A DNA stretch of 33,065 nt from Gallionella sp. (lineage in GTDB: Bacteria; Pseudomonadota; Gammaproteobacteria; Burkholderiales; Gallionellaceae). The notes under the pieces were generated by a model. That model was not told the DNA's origin. It saw only the letters and a list, made by a program, of their open reading frames with translations, and did not search any database. Location: assembly GCA_013141315.1 (NCBI GenBank), contig JABFRF010000043.1:1-33065 (forward strand), given 5' to 3'. This document shows positions 1-8,097 of this stretch, piece by piece. The first letter of the stretch is position 1. Each line of letters starts with the position of its first letter. The position numbers and the translations under genes were made by a program.

Positions 1-323
1 AGCCCATCCTGATGGCGTAGGAAAATTTGCGTACAGCCCAACTTCTTTTGATTGTCCTGCAAGGCACGATAAACCGCCGTATTTTTTTCGACCATCGTGA
101 CCCGTTCTGCACCGCGTGAAGCAGCCTCAAAACCCAGTGCACCGCTTCCTGCGAATAAATCCAGGCAGCTCCGCCCATACAGTGTTTGTCCCAACCAATT
201 GAACAACGTTTCACGCACCCGATCTGGCGTGGGGCGCAATCCTTCTGCATCGGGAAAACTAATCACTCGGCTGCGCAATTCGCCGCCGCCTATGCGTACC
301 TTATTTATTTTCTTTTCCTTCAG
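1..323 (-). CDS. rsmD: 16S rRNA (guanine-966-N2)-methyltransferase RsmD, N-terminal part
   Basis: RsmD methylates guanine 966 of 16S rRNA in the assembled 30S subunit with S-adenosylmethionine. The visible part reads KVRIGGGELRSRVI near the N-terminus, then LRPTPDRVRETLFNWL and the SAM-binding motif LDLFAGSGALGFEA, all matching the family in order. The catalytic (N/D)PP(F/Y) motif would lie beyond the left edge. The start is doubtful: the frame has a stop a few codons upstream and no ATG, GTG or TTG ahead of the conserved KVRI segment. The only start-like codon there is CTG at 323, which overlaps the end of the M16 gene. A gene finder would probably call TTG at 278, which cuts off conserved residues. 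The gene follows the M16 pair on the same strand with coding overlap, so it is probably co-transcribed. Confidence 0.9.
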   Translation of the reverse strand, partial: MKEKKINKVRIGGGELRSRVISFPDAEGLRPTPDRVRETLFNWLGQTLYGRSCLDLFAGSGALGFEAASRGAERVTMVEKNTAVYRALQDNQKKLGCTQIFLRHQDG

Positions 324-1761
324 GTGCGCCTACGATGATTGTCGCCATTGCATTGGGATTGATATGCCGAGCAAATGCCGCTTTAACCTGCGCAACACTG
401 ACCTGCTCAACCTTGCGCGTAAAGTCGTCCAAGTAAGTTAACGGCATATCGTAAAAACCTATCGTGCTCAGGTAGCCGATAATTTTGCTGTTACTGTCGA
501 TACGCAGCGGAAATCCACCGATGATGTTTTGTTTAGCGGCCAGCAACTCTTTTTCAGTCGGTCCTTTCGCAATGAATTCTGCCAAGATATTGCGCACTAA
601 TTGCAACGCCTCATCGGCTTGTTCCTTTTTGGTTTGCAAGCCAATCTCAAACGCGCCGGGTTGCTTCAGCGGAATGAAGTAACTATATACGCTATACGCC
701 AGTCCTTTTTTCTCGCGCACCTCGTTCATCAAACGCGACGTAAATCCACCGCCACCGAGAATATGGTTCCCCACATACAGCGCGAAGTAATCAGGGTCGC
801 TGCGAGCCATACCTGGTGCGCCAATCACGATATGACTTTGCGTAGCAGGATGCGCGATACGTTGTTCACTTGCAGCAATCTTTAGTTCTTCGTTGTGCAA
901 AGTCACGGTCGTTTTATCAGCGGATAACTTCTCTGTGAGTTGTTGTGCAATGGCTTCTGCCTGCACACGCGTCACGTCACCCATAATAGCGACCACGGCA
1001 GTATGGGCGGTGTAATGCAGATGATAAAAATCTTTCAAATCCTGCACTGTAATTTTTTCCACACTCGCGACATCACCTGAAACGGGCAAGGCATAAGGAT
1101 GCGTGCCGTACACCGCTTTTTGAAATGCCTTATCGGCAATGCTTTCCGGCTTGGTCTCCGCTTCTTTCAAGCCTGCAATCAAGCGGGCTTTTTCACGGAT
1201 CAAAATTGCTTCCGGAAAGGTGGGTTGCTGCAACACGCGTGACATCACGTCTAACGCTTTGTCGCGTTCAGTCGCGTTGCTCAAGGTGCGCAACGACACG
1301 CTGGCTTTATCCTGATCAACGCTGCTACCCAATACCGCGCCGATGTCCGCCATGCTGCGTGAAATTTCATCTTCACTCAGCCCGGCTGCACCCGCATCTA
1401 ACAGCTGCTGCGTCATGCTTGCCACTCCTGCGCTATCGGTAGAATCAAAGCTGCTGCCTGCTGGGAAACTCACCGACACATCCAGCATCGGAATGTTGTG
1501 ATCTTCTACAAACAACACTTTTGCACCGCTGACACTTTGCCAATGCTGGATGGTGGGCGTGGCGTGAGCGGTTGTTGATGAAAGAAAAAATATCGCAGCC
1601 ATCAACTGACCAAAACGCTTTAGAAGCGTAGCGAGCAAATCAATATGCGCGAAGCCGCGCAGCGAAAGACAAGACATATCATTTAGATAGGCGAGGAGTG
1701 AGCGAGCACGCGACAAAGCAGATTGATTGCAAAGTAGCTTGTTAAGTGTTTTAGTGACCAT
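301..1761 (-). CDS. M16 family peptidase-like protein lacking the zinc motif
   Basis: This is an insulinase/pitrilysin-fold protein (486 aa from the chosen start) that has lost HxxEH: the equivalent segment reads GVASMTQQLLDAGAAG. It keeps the C-terminal M16 signature GGGGFTSRLMNEVREKKGLAYSVYS, seen here as GGGGFTSRLMNEVREKKG followed by LAYSVYSYF. In families like this the non-catalytic chain pairs with the catalytic one encoded next door, and I infer the same here. The start is ATG 1761, because an AGGAGG-type site lies at 1767-1772, 5 nt upstream; the frame stays open further upstream but inside the neighbouring gene, which it overlaps by 11 nt. The N-terminus is odd: about 45 residues separate this start from the hydrophobic export signal LMAAIFFLSSTTAHA, and this stretch looks like an inserted repeat. 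An alternative start is ATG 1602, directly at the signal. Confidence 0.85.
   Translation of the reverse strand: MVTKTLNKLLCNQSALSRARSLLAYLNDMSCLSLRGFAHIDLLATLLKRFGQLMAAIFFLSSTTAHATPTIQHWQSVSGAKVLFVEDHNIPMLDVSVSFPAGSSFDSTDSAGVASMTQQLLDAGAAGLSEDEISRSMADIGAVLGSSVDQDKASVSLRTLSNATERDKALDVMSRVLQQPTFPEAILIREKARLIAGLKEAETKPESIADKAFQKAVYGTHPYALPVSGDVASVEKITVQDLKDFYHLHYTAHTAVVAIMGDVTRVQAEAIAQQLTEKLSADKTTVTLHNEELKIAASEQRIAHPATQSHIVIGAPGMARSDPDYFALYVGNHILGGGGFTSRLMNEVREKKGLAYSVYSYFIPLKQPGAFEIGLQTKKEQADEALQLVRNILAEFIAKGPTEKELLAAKQNIIGGFPLRIDSNSKIIGYLSTIGFYDMPLTYLDDFTRKVEQVSVAQVKAAFARHINPNAMATIIVGAPEGKENK
1615..1728. repeat. Possible palindromic repeat element inside the M16 reading frame
   Basis: Short inverted repeats cluster here: ACGCTT-TAG-AAGCGT at 1615-1629, AATCAAT at 1638-1644 against ATTGATT at 1722-1728, and GCGCG-AAGC-CGCGC around 1646-1660. 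The stretch is translated in frame with the M16 gene, ahead of its signal peptide, and the encoded residues (ARSLLAYLNDMSCLSLRGF and on) do not look like an export signal. I read it as a small mobile palindromic element inserted in frame. No second copy exists in this window, so this is an inference. Confidence 0.35.
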
Positions 1762-3115
1762 GTGAACCTCCTGCTGACTGATGCTTAGGCTTGCCTGAAA
1801 GCGGCTGTGGATCAAGCGTTGCAACGGTTAAATTATCGTCCTGCAAAAATTCTTGCGCCACTTGCTGCACTTGCTCTGCTGTGACGGCTTGCAGTTTTTT
1901 CAACATCACTGCGGTTGCACCATAGCCCAAACCGATGCTTTCCATTTGCCCAATTTGCATCGCTTGGTAAAACAGCGAATCAAGTTTGTACACTTCGCTT
2001 GCCATTACTTGCGCTCGGATACGCTGCAACTCTTCCTCACTCACACCATCTTTAATCAGCAATGCAATTTCTGCGCGCAATGCCGTTTCAACATCACTCA
2101 CAGTTTTGCCTGTGCTGGGCGTTGCTTCTAAGGTAAACAAACTTGGTCCGCGCGCAGTCGAGTCATAGCCAGCACCCGCACTACTGGCGATTTGTTGTTC
2201 ACGCACCAGATGTTTATTGAGACGCGCAGATTGATTGCCATCCAGCACCCCAGCCAAAATCTCCAGTGCATAAGGCTTCCAGTCCTGCGACAAATTTTGT
2301 ACGGTTGGTGTGTGATAACTCATCACCAGTTGCGGCAACTCGGCAGGAGCTTTCACCACCAAACGTTTTATTCCCAATTGGGCTGGCTCGGTAAAATGTC
2401 TGCGTGGCGGCTGTATCGATTTTGGAATCGGACCGTAATATTTTTTCGCCAATGCAAAAACTTCTTCCGCATTAACATCGCCCGCAATCACCAACGTAGC
2501 GTTGTTCGGTGCATACCAACGCTTATACCAATCGCGCGCATCGTTGACGGTGAGCTCTTCCAAATCACTCATCCAACCAATCACCGGATGTTGATAAGGA
2601 TGCTGCTGATAAATCGCCGTATTCATCACCTCATTCATCAGCGACTGTGGCTCATCATCGGTACGCATGCGCCGCTCTTCCATCACCACCTTCACCTCTT
2701 TGCCGAACTCTTCTGCGGTGAGATTAAGGTTATGCATGCGATCCGATTCCAGCTTCATCGCCAGGGGCAATTGCGATTTGTGTAACTGCTGAAAATATGC
2801 CGTGTAGTCCGTACTAGTAAACGCATTTTCGCGACCTCCCGCTGCGGCAATGCGCTTGGAGAATTCACCCATCGGCACAGCTTTCGTGCCTTTGAACATC
2901 ATGTGTTCCAGCACGTGCGCGATACCCGTCTTGCCGGTGCGCTCATCCATACTGCCCGCCTTGTACCAAATCTGCTGCACGATCACTGGCGCACGATGAT
3001 CTTCCTTCACCACCACTTTTAATCCATTCGCCAACGTACGCTCGAATATTTCCGCTTGAGCCGAAGTCAGCGACCAAGCTAACAGTAACGCGATGTAAAA
3101 TAGACGTGTCTTCAT
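1751..3115 (-). CDS. Exported M16 family zinc metallopeptidase
   Basis: This is a catalytic M16B peptidase of 454 aa. The inverted zinc motif HVLEH is at residues 67-71, and a glutamate-rich segment (EVKVVMEERRMRTDD) about 75 residues later supplies the third zinc ligand expected in the family. The N-terminus MKTRLFYIALLLAWSLTSAQA is a typical Sec signal, so the protein probably acts in the periplasm on peptides. I chose ATG 3115, where the signal begins; the frame is open for ten more codons upstream (ATG 3145) but those residues precede the signal without adding sense. The C-terminus is histidine-rich (GGSHGH). The gene is followed with an 11-nt overlap by its non-catalytic paralogue and is divergent from ftsY, a common betaproteobacterial arrangement. 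The exact substrate cannot be told. Confidence 0.9.
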   Translation of the reverse strand: MKTRLFYIALLLAWSLTSAQAEIFERTLANGLKVVVKEDHRAPVIVQQIWYKAGSMDERTGKTGIAHVLEHMMFKGTKAVPMGEFSKRIAAAGGRENAFTSTDYTAYFQQLHKSQLPLAMKLESDRMHNLNLTAEEFGKEVKVVMEERRMRTDDEPQSLMNEVMNTAIYQQHPYQHPVIGWMSDLEELTVNDARDWYKRWYAPNNATLVIAGDVNAEEVFALAKKYYGPIPKSIQPPRRHFTEPAQLGIKRLVVKAPAELPQLVMSYHTPTVQNLSQDWKPYALEILAGVLDGNQSARLNKHLVREQQIASSAGAGYDSTARGPSLFTLEATPSTGKTVSDVETALRAEIALLIKDGVSEEELQRIRAQVMASEVYKLDSLFYQAMQIGQMESIGLGYGATAVMLKKLQAVTAEQVQQVAQEFLQDDNLTVATLDPQPLSGKPKHQSAGGSHGH

Positions 3116-3210
3116 ATTTTCTAGCCCTAAAGGTTTAATCAGCATAAAATGCCGCGCGCATTATCCGACATTTTCTCGCTATCCGACTACGCTCATTTAC
3201 ATTCACTTAC

Positions 3211-4188
3211 ATGTTCAGCTTCCTAAAAAAATCTCACACTAAACCGACTGAAGAGCCAAAAAATAGCTCTTGGCTTGCGCGTCTTAAAACTGGCTTGGCG
3301 CGCACGGGCAACCAACTCACCAGCCTGTTTAGCAGTGGCGGCAAGATAGATGATGAGTTGTATGAAGAACTAGAAACCATCCTCATCACCAGCGATGTCG
3401 GTATGGACGCAACGCGCGCGCTATTGGCTGATTTGCGCCATCACGTGAAAGAACACCGCTTGAGCGAAGCTGCCGAGATGAAAGCCGCCCTCGCGCATTG
3501 TTTGCTCAAGCTGCTCGCACCTTTGGCGCAACCGCTGCAAGCCTCATCACATAAGCCTTTCGTGATTATGATGGTGGGGGTAAATGGTGCGGGAAAAACC
3601 ACTTCAATCGGCAAGCTCGCCAAGTATTTGCAAGGACAAGGATTATCGGTGCTGCTTGCGGCAGGCGACACCTTCCGCGCCGCTGCTCGCGAACAACTCA
3701 TCACCTGGGGTGAGCGCAACAACGTGACCGTCATCGCACAACAAAGTGGCGATGCCGCTGCGGTAATCTACGATGCGATACAAGCCGCGCAAGCGCGCAA
3801 GATCGATGTGGTGCTGGCGGATACTGCCGGGCGGCTGACTACCCAAGCGCATCTCATGGAAGAAATTAAAAAGGTGAAGCGTGTCATTACTAAGGTCATG
3901 CCGGAAACATCCACCTCACCCGCAGCACCGCATGAAGTGTTGTTGGTATTGGATGCCAACACAGGGCAGAATGCACTCAGCCAAGTGAAAGCTTTTGATG
4001 AGGCACTTGGGGTGACGGGATTGATACTCACCAAACTGGACGGCACGGCTAAAGGTGGCGTGATTGCTGCCATTGCGAAGGCTCATCCAATACCCGTGCG
4101 CTTCATCGGCGTGGGTGAAGGGCTGGATGATTTACGCCCATTTGTTGCGGAAGACTTTGTTGCTGCACTTTTAGGCTTGGATGAATGA
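3211..4188 (+). CDS. ftsY: Signal recognition particle receptor FtsY
   Basis: FtsY is the SRP-receptor GTPase that brings ribosomes translating inner-membrane proteins to the SecYEG translocon. The 325-aa protein has a short N-terminal tail, an N domain (roughly 30-105) and a G domain with P-loop GVNGAGKTT at 123-131, DTFRAAAREQL, DTAGR, TKLDGTAKGG and the closing GVGEGLDDLRPF. It lacks the long acidic A domain of Escherichia coli FtsY. The start is the ATG that opens the run MFSFLKKS; no strong ribosome-binding site was seen. The stop overlaps the ftsE start (ATGA), so ftsY, ftsE and ftsX form one translationally coupled operon. Confidence 0.97.
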   Translation: MFSFLKKSHTKPTEEPKNSSWLARLKTGLARTGNQLTSLFSSGGKIDDELYEELETILITSDVGMDATRALLADLRHHVKEHRLSEAAEMKAALAHCLLKLLAPLAQPLQASSHKPFVIMMVGVNGAGKTTSIGKLAKYLQGQGLSVLLAAGDTFRAAAREQLITWGERNNVTVIAQQSGDAAAVIYDAIQAAQARKIDVVLADTAGRLTTQAHLMEEIKKVKRVITKVMPETSTSPAAPHEVLLVLDANTGQNALSQVKAFDEALGVTGLILTKLDGTAKGGVIAAIAKAHPIPVRFIGVGEGLDDLRPFVAEDFVAALLGLDE

Positions 4189-4838
4189 TTTCTTTCAAAC
4201 ACGTTCACAAACGCTATCCGGGTGGCTATGAAGCGTTAAAAAATGTTTCCTTCGATGTCGCTGAAGGCGAGATGGTGTTTCTTACTGGACACTCTGGTGC
4301 GGGCAAAAGCACCTTGTTCAAACTCATCGCCGCCATCGAACGCCCCACCAATGGCAACGTGTTAGTCAATAAACAAAACCTCAACGCACTCAAACCCCGC
4401 GCGCTGCCTTTTTTACGCCGCAACCTCGGCATCATTTTTCAAGATCACAAACTATTGTTTGATCGCAATGTATTTGACAATGTGATGCTGCCTTTACAGA
4501 TTGGCGGCTTCGATTATCGTGAAATTCATAAACGCGTGCGCGCTGCACTTGATAAAGTGGGCTTGCTGAGTCGTGAGAAATCCAACCCCATCGCGCTCTC
4601 AGGGGGCGAACAGCAACGTTTATGCATTGCCCGCGCTATTGTCAATCGTCCGTCCATCCTGCTTGCCGATGAACCTACCGGAAATCTTGACGCAGAATAT
4701 ACCCACGAGATCATGGCCATTTTTAAATCGTTTCATCAGGTCGGTGTCACGTTGCTAATTTCCACACATGATGAAGCGGTGCTACAAAATTCTGATGTAC
4801 GCGTACTTGCGCTCAAGCACGGGGAATTGCAAGCGTGA
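4185..4838 (+). CDS. ftsE: Cell division ATP-binding protein FtsE
   Basis: FtsE is the ABC ATPase that, with FtsX, controls septal peptidoglycan hydrolases and divisome assembly at the inner membrane. The 217-aa sequence has Walker [10 protein letters not shown] at 35-43, a Q-loop (IIFQDHKLL), the ABC signature LSGGEQQRL and Walker [13 protein letters not shown] followed by a switch histidine (ISTHD). Length is normal for FtsE. It starts at an ATG overlapping the ftsY stop and its own TGA overlaps the GTG start of ftsX. Confidence 0.97.
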   Translation: MISFKHVHKRYPGGYEALKNVSFDVAEGEMVFLTGHSGAGKSTLFKLIAAIERPTNGNVLVNKQNLNALKPRALPFLRRNLGIIFQDHKLLFDRNVFDNVMLPLQIGGFDYREIHKRVRAALDKVGLLSREKSNPIALSGGEQQRLCIARAIVNRPSILLADEPTGNLDAEYTHEIMAIFKSFHQVGVTLLISTHDEAVLQNSDVRVLALKHGELQA

Positions 4839-5731
4839 GGTATTTTTTCGCACAAAATATCGGCGTATTGAGGCGTATGTTTGCTTCGCCGCTAGCTGGA
4901 TTTTTTAATATCCTCGTCATCGGCATCACACTCAGTTTGCCAGTGGGCATGTACGTGCTGCTGCAAAACGCACAAGGCTTAGTTGCGCAATTATCCAGCA
5001 CGCCGCAGATCAGTTTATATTTGCAAATGGATGCGAGTGAAGATGATGTCGCTAAGCTGCGTACTCAGCTTGAGCAACATCGGGATGTTGCCAGTAACGA
5101 ATTTGTGCCGCGCTTAAAGGCATTGGAACAACTCAAACAAAGCAGCGGGCTGAGTGATGTGATTAGCGGTTTAGAAAAAAACCCTTTGCCCGATGCATTC
5201 ATCATTCATCCCAAACTAAGTGAAGCGCAAACACTCGAAAAATTGCGCAACGACCTAGCAAAACTACCCAAAGTAGAAATCGCCCAGCTCGATGCTGCTT
5301 GGGCTTACAAGCTCGAAGCCTTGCTAAAGTTTGGACGGATGATAGTCATCATTCTAACCAGCTTGCTTAGCCTCGCACTCATCGCGATTACCTTCAATAC
5401 CATCCGCCTGCAAATTCTCACTCAGCACGACGAGATTGAAGTCGCCAAACTGATAGGCGCAACCAACAGCTTCATTCGTCGCCCCTTTCTGTATTTTGGC
5501 TTAACGCAAGGACTACTCGGCGGTATCACTGCTTGGCTCATCACGACCATCAGCCTAATGCTACTCAACCACCAACTCGTTACGCTCTCGCAACTCTACG
5601 CCAGCCAATTTGTTTTGCGTTCGCTTACGACAGGCGATAGCCTTACTCTGCTGATGTTCTCAATGTATCTCGGCTGGCTGGGGGCGTGGCTATCTGTGGG
5701 CAGGCATTTATCAAAGATTGATTTGCAGTGA
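4835..5731 (+). CDS. ftsX: Cell division protein FtsX
   Basis: FtsX is the membrane partner of FtsE. The 298-aa protein shows one N-terminal membrane segment (about 20-45), an extracytoplasmic domain (about 50-165) and three C-terminal membrane segments typical of the FtsX/MacB permease fold, with the conserved EIEVAKLIGATNSFIRRPFL region before the third segment. The start is GTG 4835, which overlaps the ftsE stop as GTGA; there is no better start. In many gamma- and betaproteobacteria rpoH follows directly, but here rpoH lies about 5.6 kb further on. Confidence 0.96.
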   Translation: MRYFFAQNIGVLRRMFASPLAGFFNILVIGITLSLPVGMYVLLQNAQGLVAQLSSTPQISLYLQMDASEDDVAKLRTQLEQHRDVASNEFVPRLKALEQLKQSSGLSDVISGLEKNPLPDAFIIHPKLSEAQTLEKLRNDLAKLPKVEIAQLDAAWAYKLEALLKFGRMIVIILTSLLSLALIAITFNTIRLQILTQHDEIEVAKLIGATNSFIRRPFLYFGLTQGLLGGITAWLITTISLMLLNHQLVTLSQLYASQFVLRSLTTGDSLTLLMFSMYLGWLGAWLSVGRHLSKIDLQ

Positions 5732-5749
5732 CTCTGCACTGCAATTAAG

Positions 5750-5783
5750 TAAAAAGAGCGAATAACGCAGTGTTATTCGCTCT
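5750..5783 (-). terminator. Rho-independent terminator for the 68-aa gene
   Basis: A perfect 12-bp stem (AGAGCGAATAAC paired with GTTATTCGCTCT) with a 5-nt loop lies at 5755-5783. Read on the minus strand it is followed directly by five T residues at 5754-5750, which is the layout of an intrinsic terminator for the gene at 5810-6016. On the plus strand the stem has no T run, though it could still slow polymerase leaving ftsX. Confidence 0.85.
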
Positions 5784-5809
5784 GACAAAAGCCCGATAAA
5801 CTTTAAATA

Positions 5810-6016
5810 TTAACGTTGCATCGAATACATTTTCCTTAGAAAAAGATCGATAACCTCGTTCGTTAGGTCGGGCGGCATGGATGTATATGCATGTTGTTCT
5901 TGAGGCGCTAATCCGACAGCCGGATTCCAACCTGCTTCCAATATCTCATCGTCATAACCTGGTTCAATCGAAGGCTCTTCGATTTTGTCATAGTTCATAT
6001 TCATTTCGATACTCAT
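5810..6016 (-). CDS. Small acidic protein of unknown function (68 aa)
   Basis: I do not recognise this gene. Its reality rests on a strong ribosome-binding site (AGGGAGGT, a few bases before ATG 6016) and on an intrinsic terminator just after the stop. The protein begins MSIEMNMNYDKIEEPSIEPG, is acidic in its first half, carries a middle segment EILEAGWNPAVGLAPQEQHA and ends with a basic amphipathic stretch (VIDLFLRKMYSMQR). There is no signal peptide or membrane segment. The frame is open upstream to 6142 but those residues (many R, S and F) look non-coding. It stands alone between ftsX and the gspA-like gene. A short exported or modified peptide precursor is possible but nothing next to it encodes a modifying enzyme. 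Confidence 0.65.
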   Translation of the reverse strand: MSIEMNMNYDKIEEPSIEPGYDDEILEAGWNPAVGLAPQEQHAYTSMPPDLTNEVIDLFLRKMYSMQR

Positions 6017-6451
6017 CTCACACCTCCCTCTACTTCTGACAACACGGCTATTAACGCTTGCCGAAAATTTACTGCTTCCTTGCCTAAAGGACTTAGCATA
6101 TCGCATGCCAAAAAAACAGAAATTTCTCAACATCCTCACCAATATTGACTTGCAACGACATTAGTAACATTTTTTCGCGAAGGAATGCAGCAAAAAATGT
6201 CGGAAATTCGTCTTTCCGTCCTATCAATGAGAAATACCAAAGTGAAATGATAGAGTTTATTCACTACATCTCCCCCAATTTAATATCGCCAGCCCAGTAG
6301 ATATAAGCACTTCCCATTTTTGGCAATGTAATCATCACCAGATAATTTTGCAGTATTTTCAGGAGGACACCACTATAAAAATTAGTCAAAAAATAGTTGT
6401 TATGTCCTATGTGGCATACAATTAACGCTCTTACTTACCTGAATTTTTCTC
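6017..6451. other. Divergent intergenic region without a gene
   Basis: No supported gene lies in these 435 bases. They must hold the promoters of the 68-aa gene (minus) and of the gspA-like gene (plus). There is an inverted repeat ACATTTTTT (6167-6175) against AAAAAATGT (6192-6200) with a 16-nt loop, which could be an operator or a weak terminator. A possible -10 box TACAAT sits at 6417-6422, about 30 bases before the plus-strand start, without a good -35. The region is AT-rich compared with its neighbours. Confidence 0.5.
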
Positions 6452-8095
6452 ATGTATAAGGATTACTTCCGCCTGAATGAGATGCCGTTCTCGATTGCGC
6501 CCGATCCGCGTTTCTTATTCATGAGCGATCGGCATCGTGAAGCGATGGCGCATCTGTTATATGGTGTGCAAGGCGAAGGCGGTATCGTGCTGCTGACTGG
6601 CGAAGTGGGCACGGGCAAGACCACCATCTGCCGCAGCCTGCTTGAACAGTTACCCGAACACATCGACGTGGCGTTTATTTTGAATCCACGCATGAGCGTA
6701 GAGGAGCTGCTGCAAACTATCTGCGAAGAATTTCATATCAAAATTACCGCTACACAGCGCGGTATAAAAACCTTTGTTGATGCACTCAATGCACAATTGC
6801 TTGCAGCCCATGCTGAAGGTCACCGCGCCATTTTGATTGTGGATGAGGCGCAAAACCTCGACGCAACTGTGCTCGAACAATTGCGCTTGCTCACTAATCT
6901 CGAAACCAATACCCGCAAACTGTTGCAGATTTTCTTGATTGGACAGCCCGAATTGCAAGGCATGTTGGCGAAACCTGAAATGCGCCAAGTGGCGCAACGC
7001 GTGGTGGCACGGTATCACCTTGGCAACCTAAATCAGTCTGAAGCGAACACCTATGTCGCACATCGGTTGCGCATTGCGGGGGCATCGCCGCTGATTTTTC
7101 CTGAAGCCTTGGTCAAGCAAGTCTATCGCGCCAGCAATGGCGTGCCGCGTTTAATCAATCTGATTTGTGACCGTGCTTTACTAGGTGCTTACGTGCAAGG
7201 TCAACAACAAGTCACCTCGCCGATAATTCGTCAAGCAATCCTTGAGGTGTTTGCGGCAACGCCACGCAAGCCTCAGCGCGCTTGGTTCGTCTCGGCAGGT
7301 CTAGTCGCAGTCGCGACGGGTATCGCCATATTATTCGTCACACAAATGAATGATACTCAATCCAATAAAATTGTGCCTATAGCCACCAAGGTAGCTGCTG
7401 CTTCGGCTGTTGCACCAGCACAGGCTGCTTCAGCGCCCCTTGTCGTTACTTCACCCCTGCCCGTTAAGCCAGCAACCACGCCGCTCAAATGGCCTAGCGA
7501 CGTTCCACTTATTAACAGCGACGCACTGGCATTTCAGTCATTATTCAAACTCTATGATGTAGACTTCAACGCGCCATCCATTCCAATACCTTGCCAGCAA
7601 GCCGTTGCCAAAGGCTTGCGCTGCTATGAGGGGCGCGGTGGATTGTCCGATTTATTTTTAATTGACCAGCCAGTTGTACTGAGACTCACCTCGTCTGATG
7701 GCAAAGCCTATTCAGCTACGCTCACCGCCTTAGATCACCAAGCTGCAACTTTAGTTGTGGGCGGCATCGTTCAGCACGTCTCATTAAGTGATTTGGCCAA
7801 CGCTTGGCTGGGGCAGTTCGTGGTAATTTGGAATGCTCCACCCAATTTCAAAAGCGAGCTGAAGCAAGGTCAACGCAACGATACCGTGGCATGGATGCGT
7901 CATGCGATGGAGGCAGTAGATGGCATTCATGACAATGGCTCAGATGTTTTCGACGCAGCCCTTGAGAAACGTGTGCGTGCCTTCCAACTAATCGAGGGCA
8001 TGCAACCCGATGGCTTGGTCGGCTCGCGTACATTGATTCGACTCAACGTGCGCAACAGCAATTTGCCTCACTTAGTCACTGACAAGAAAGGTTAA
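6452..8095 (+). CDS. gspA: GspA/ExeA-like ATPase with peptidoglycan-binding domain
   Basis: Proteins of this family use ATP to help place the type II secretion secretin, or related envelope machines, across the peptidoglycan. The 547-aa chain begins MYKDYFRLNEMPFSIAPDPR, the family's typical opening, followed by an AAA+ domain with Walker A GEVGTGKTT at 50-58 and Walker B ILIVDEAQNL. A single membrane segment follows (near 280-300), then an Ala/Pro-rich linker, a degenerate C39-peptidase-like domain (PCQQAVAKGLRCYEGRGG) and a C-terminal peptidoglycan-binding domain (about 470-535, ending FQLIEGMQPDGLVGSRTLIRLN in part). The ATPase is cytoplasmic and the C-terminus periplasmic. The next gene encodes the GspB partner 2 nt downstream. 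No other secretion genes are in the window, so the symbol rests on the family alone. Confidence 0.88.
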   Translation: MYKDYFRLNEMPFSIAPDPRFLFMSDRHREAMAHLLYGVQGEGGIVLLTGEVGTGKTTICRSLLEQLPEHIDVAFILNPRMSVEELLQTICEEFHIKITATQRGIKTFVDALNAQLLAAHAEGHRAILIVDEAQNLDATVLEQLRLLTNLETNTRKLLQIFLIGQPELQGMLAKPEMRQVAQRVVARYHLGNLNQSEANTYVAHRLRIAGASPLIFPEALVKQVYRASNGVPRLINLICDRALLGAYVQGQQQVTSPIIRQAILEVFAATPRKPQRAWFVSAGLVAVATGIAILFVTQMNDTQSNKIVPIATKVAAASAVAPAQAASAPLVVTSPLPVKPATTPLKWPSDVPLINSDALAFQSLFKLYDVDFNAPSIPIPCQQAVAKGLRCYEGRGGLSDLFLIDQPVVLRLTSSDGKAYSATLTALDHQAATLVVGGIVQHVSLSDLANAWLGQFVVIWNAPPNFKSELKQGQRNDTVAWMRHAMEAVDGIHDNGSDVFDAALEKRVRAFQLIEGMQPDGLVGSRTLIRLNVRNSNLPHLVTDKKG

Positions 8096-8097
8096 GC

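Noticed and set aside
97-441. Plus-strand open frame over the rsmD and M16 genes
   Set aside because: It is antisense to clear coding sequence, with no ribosome-binding site and a Ser/Arg/Pro-rich product typical of shadow frames.
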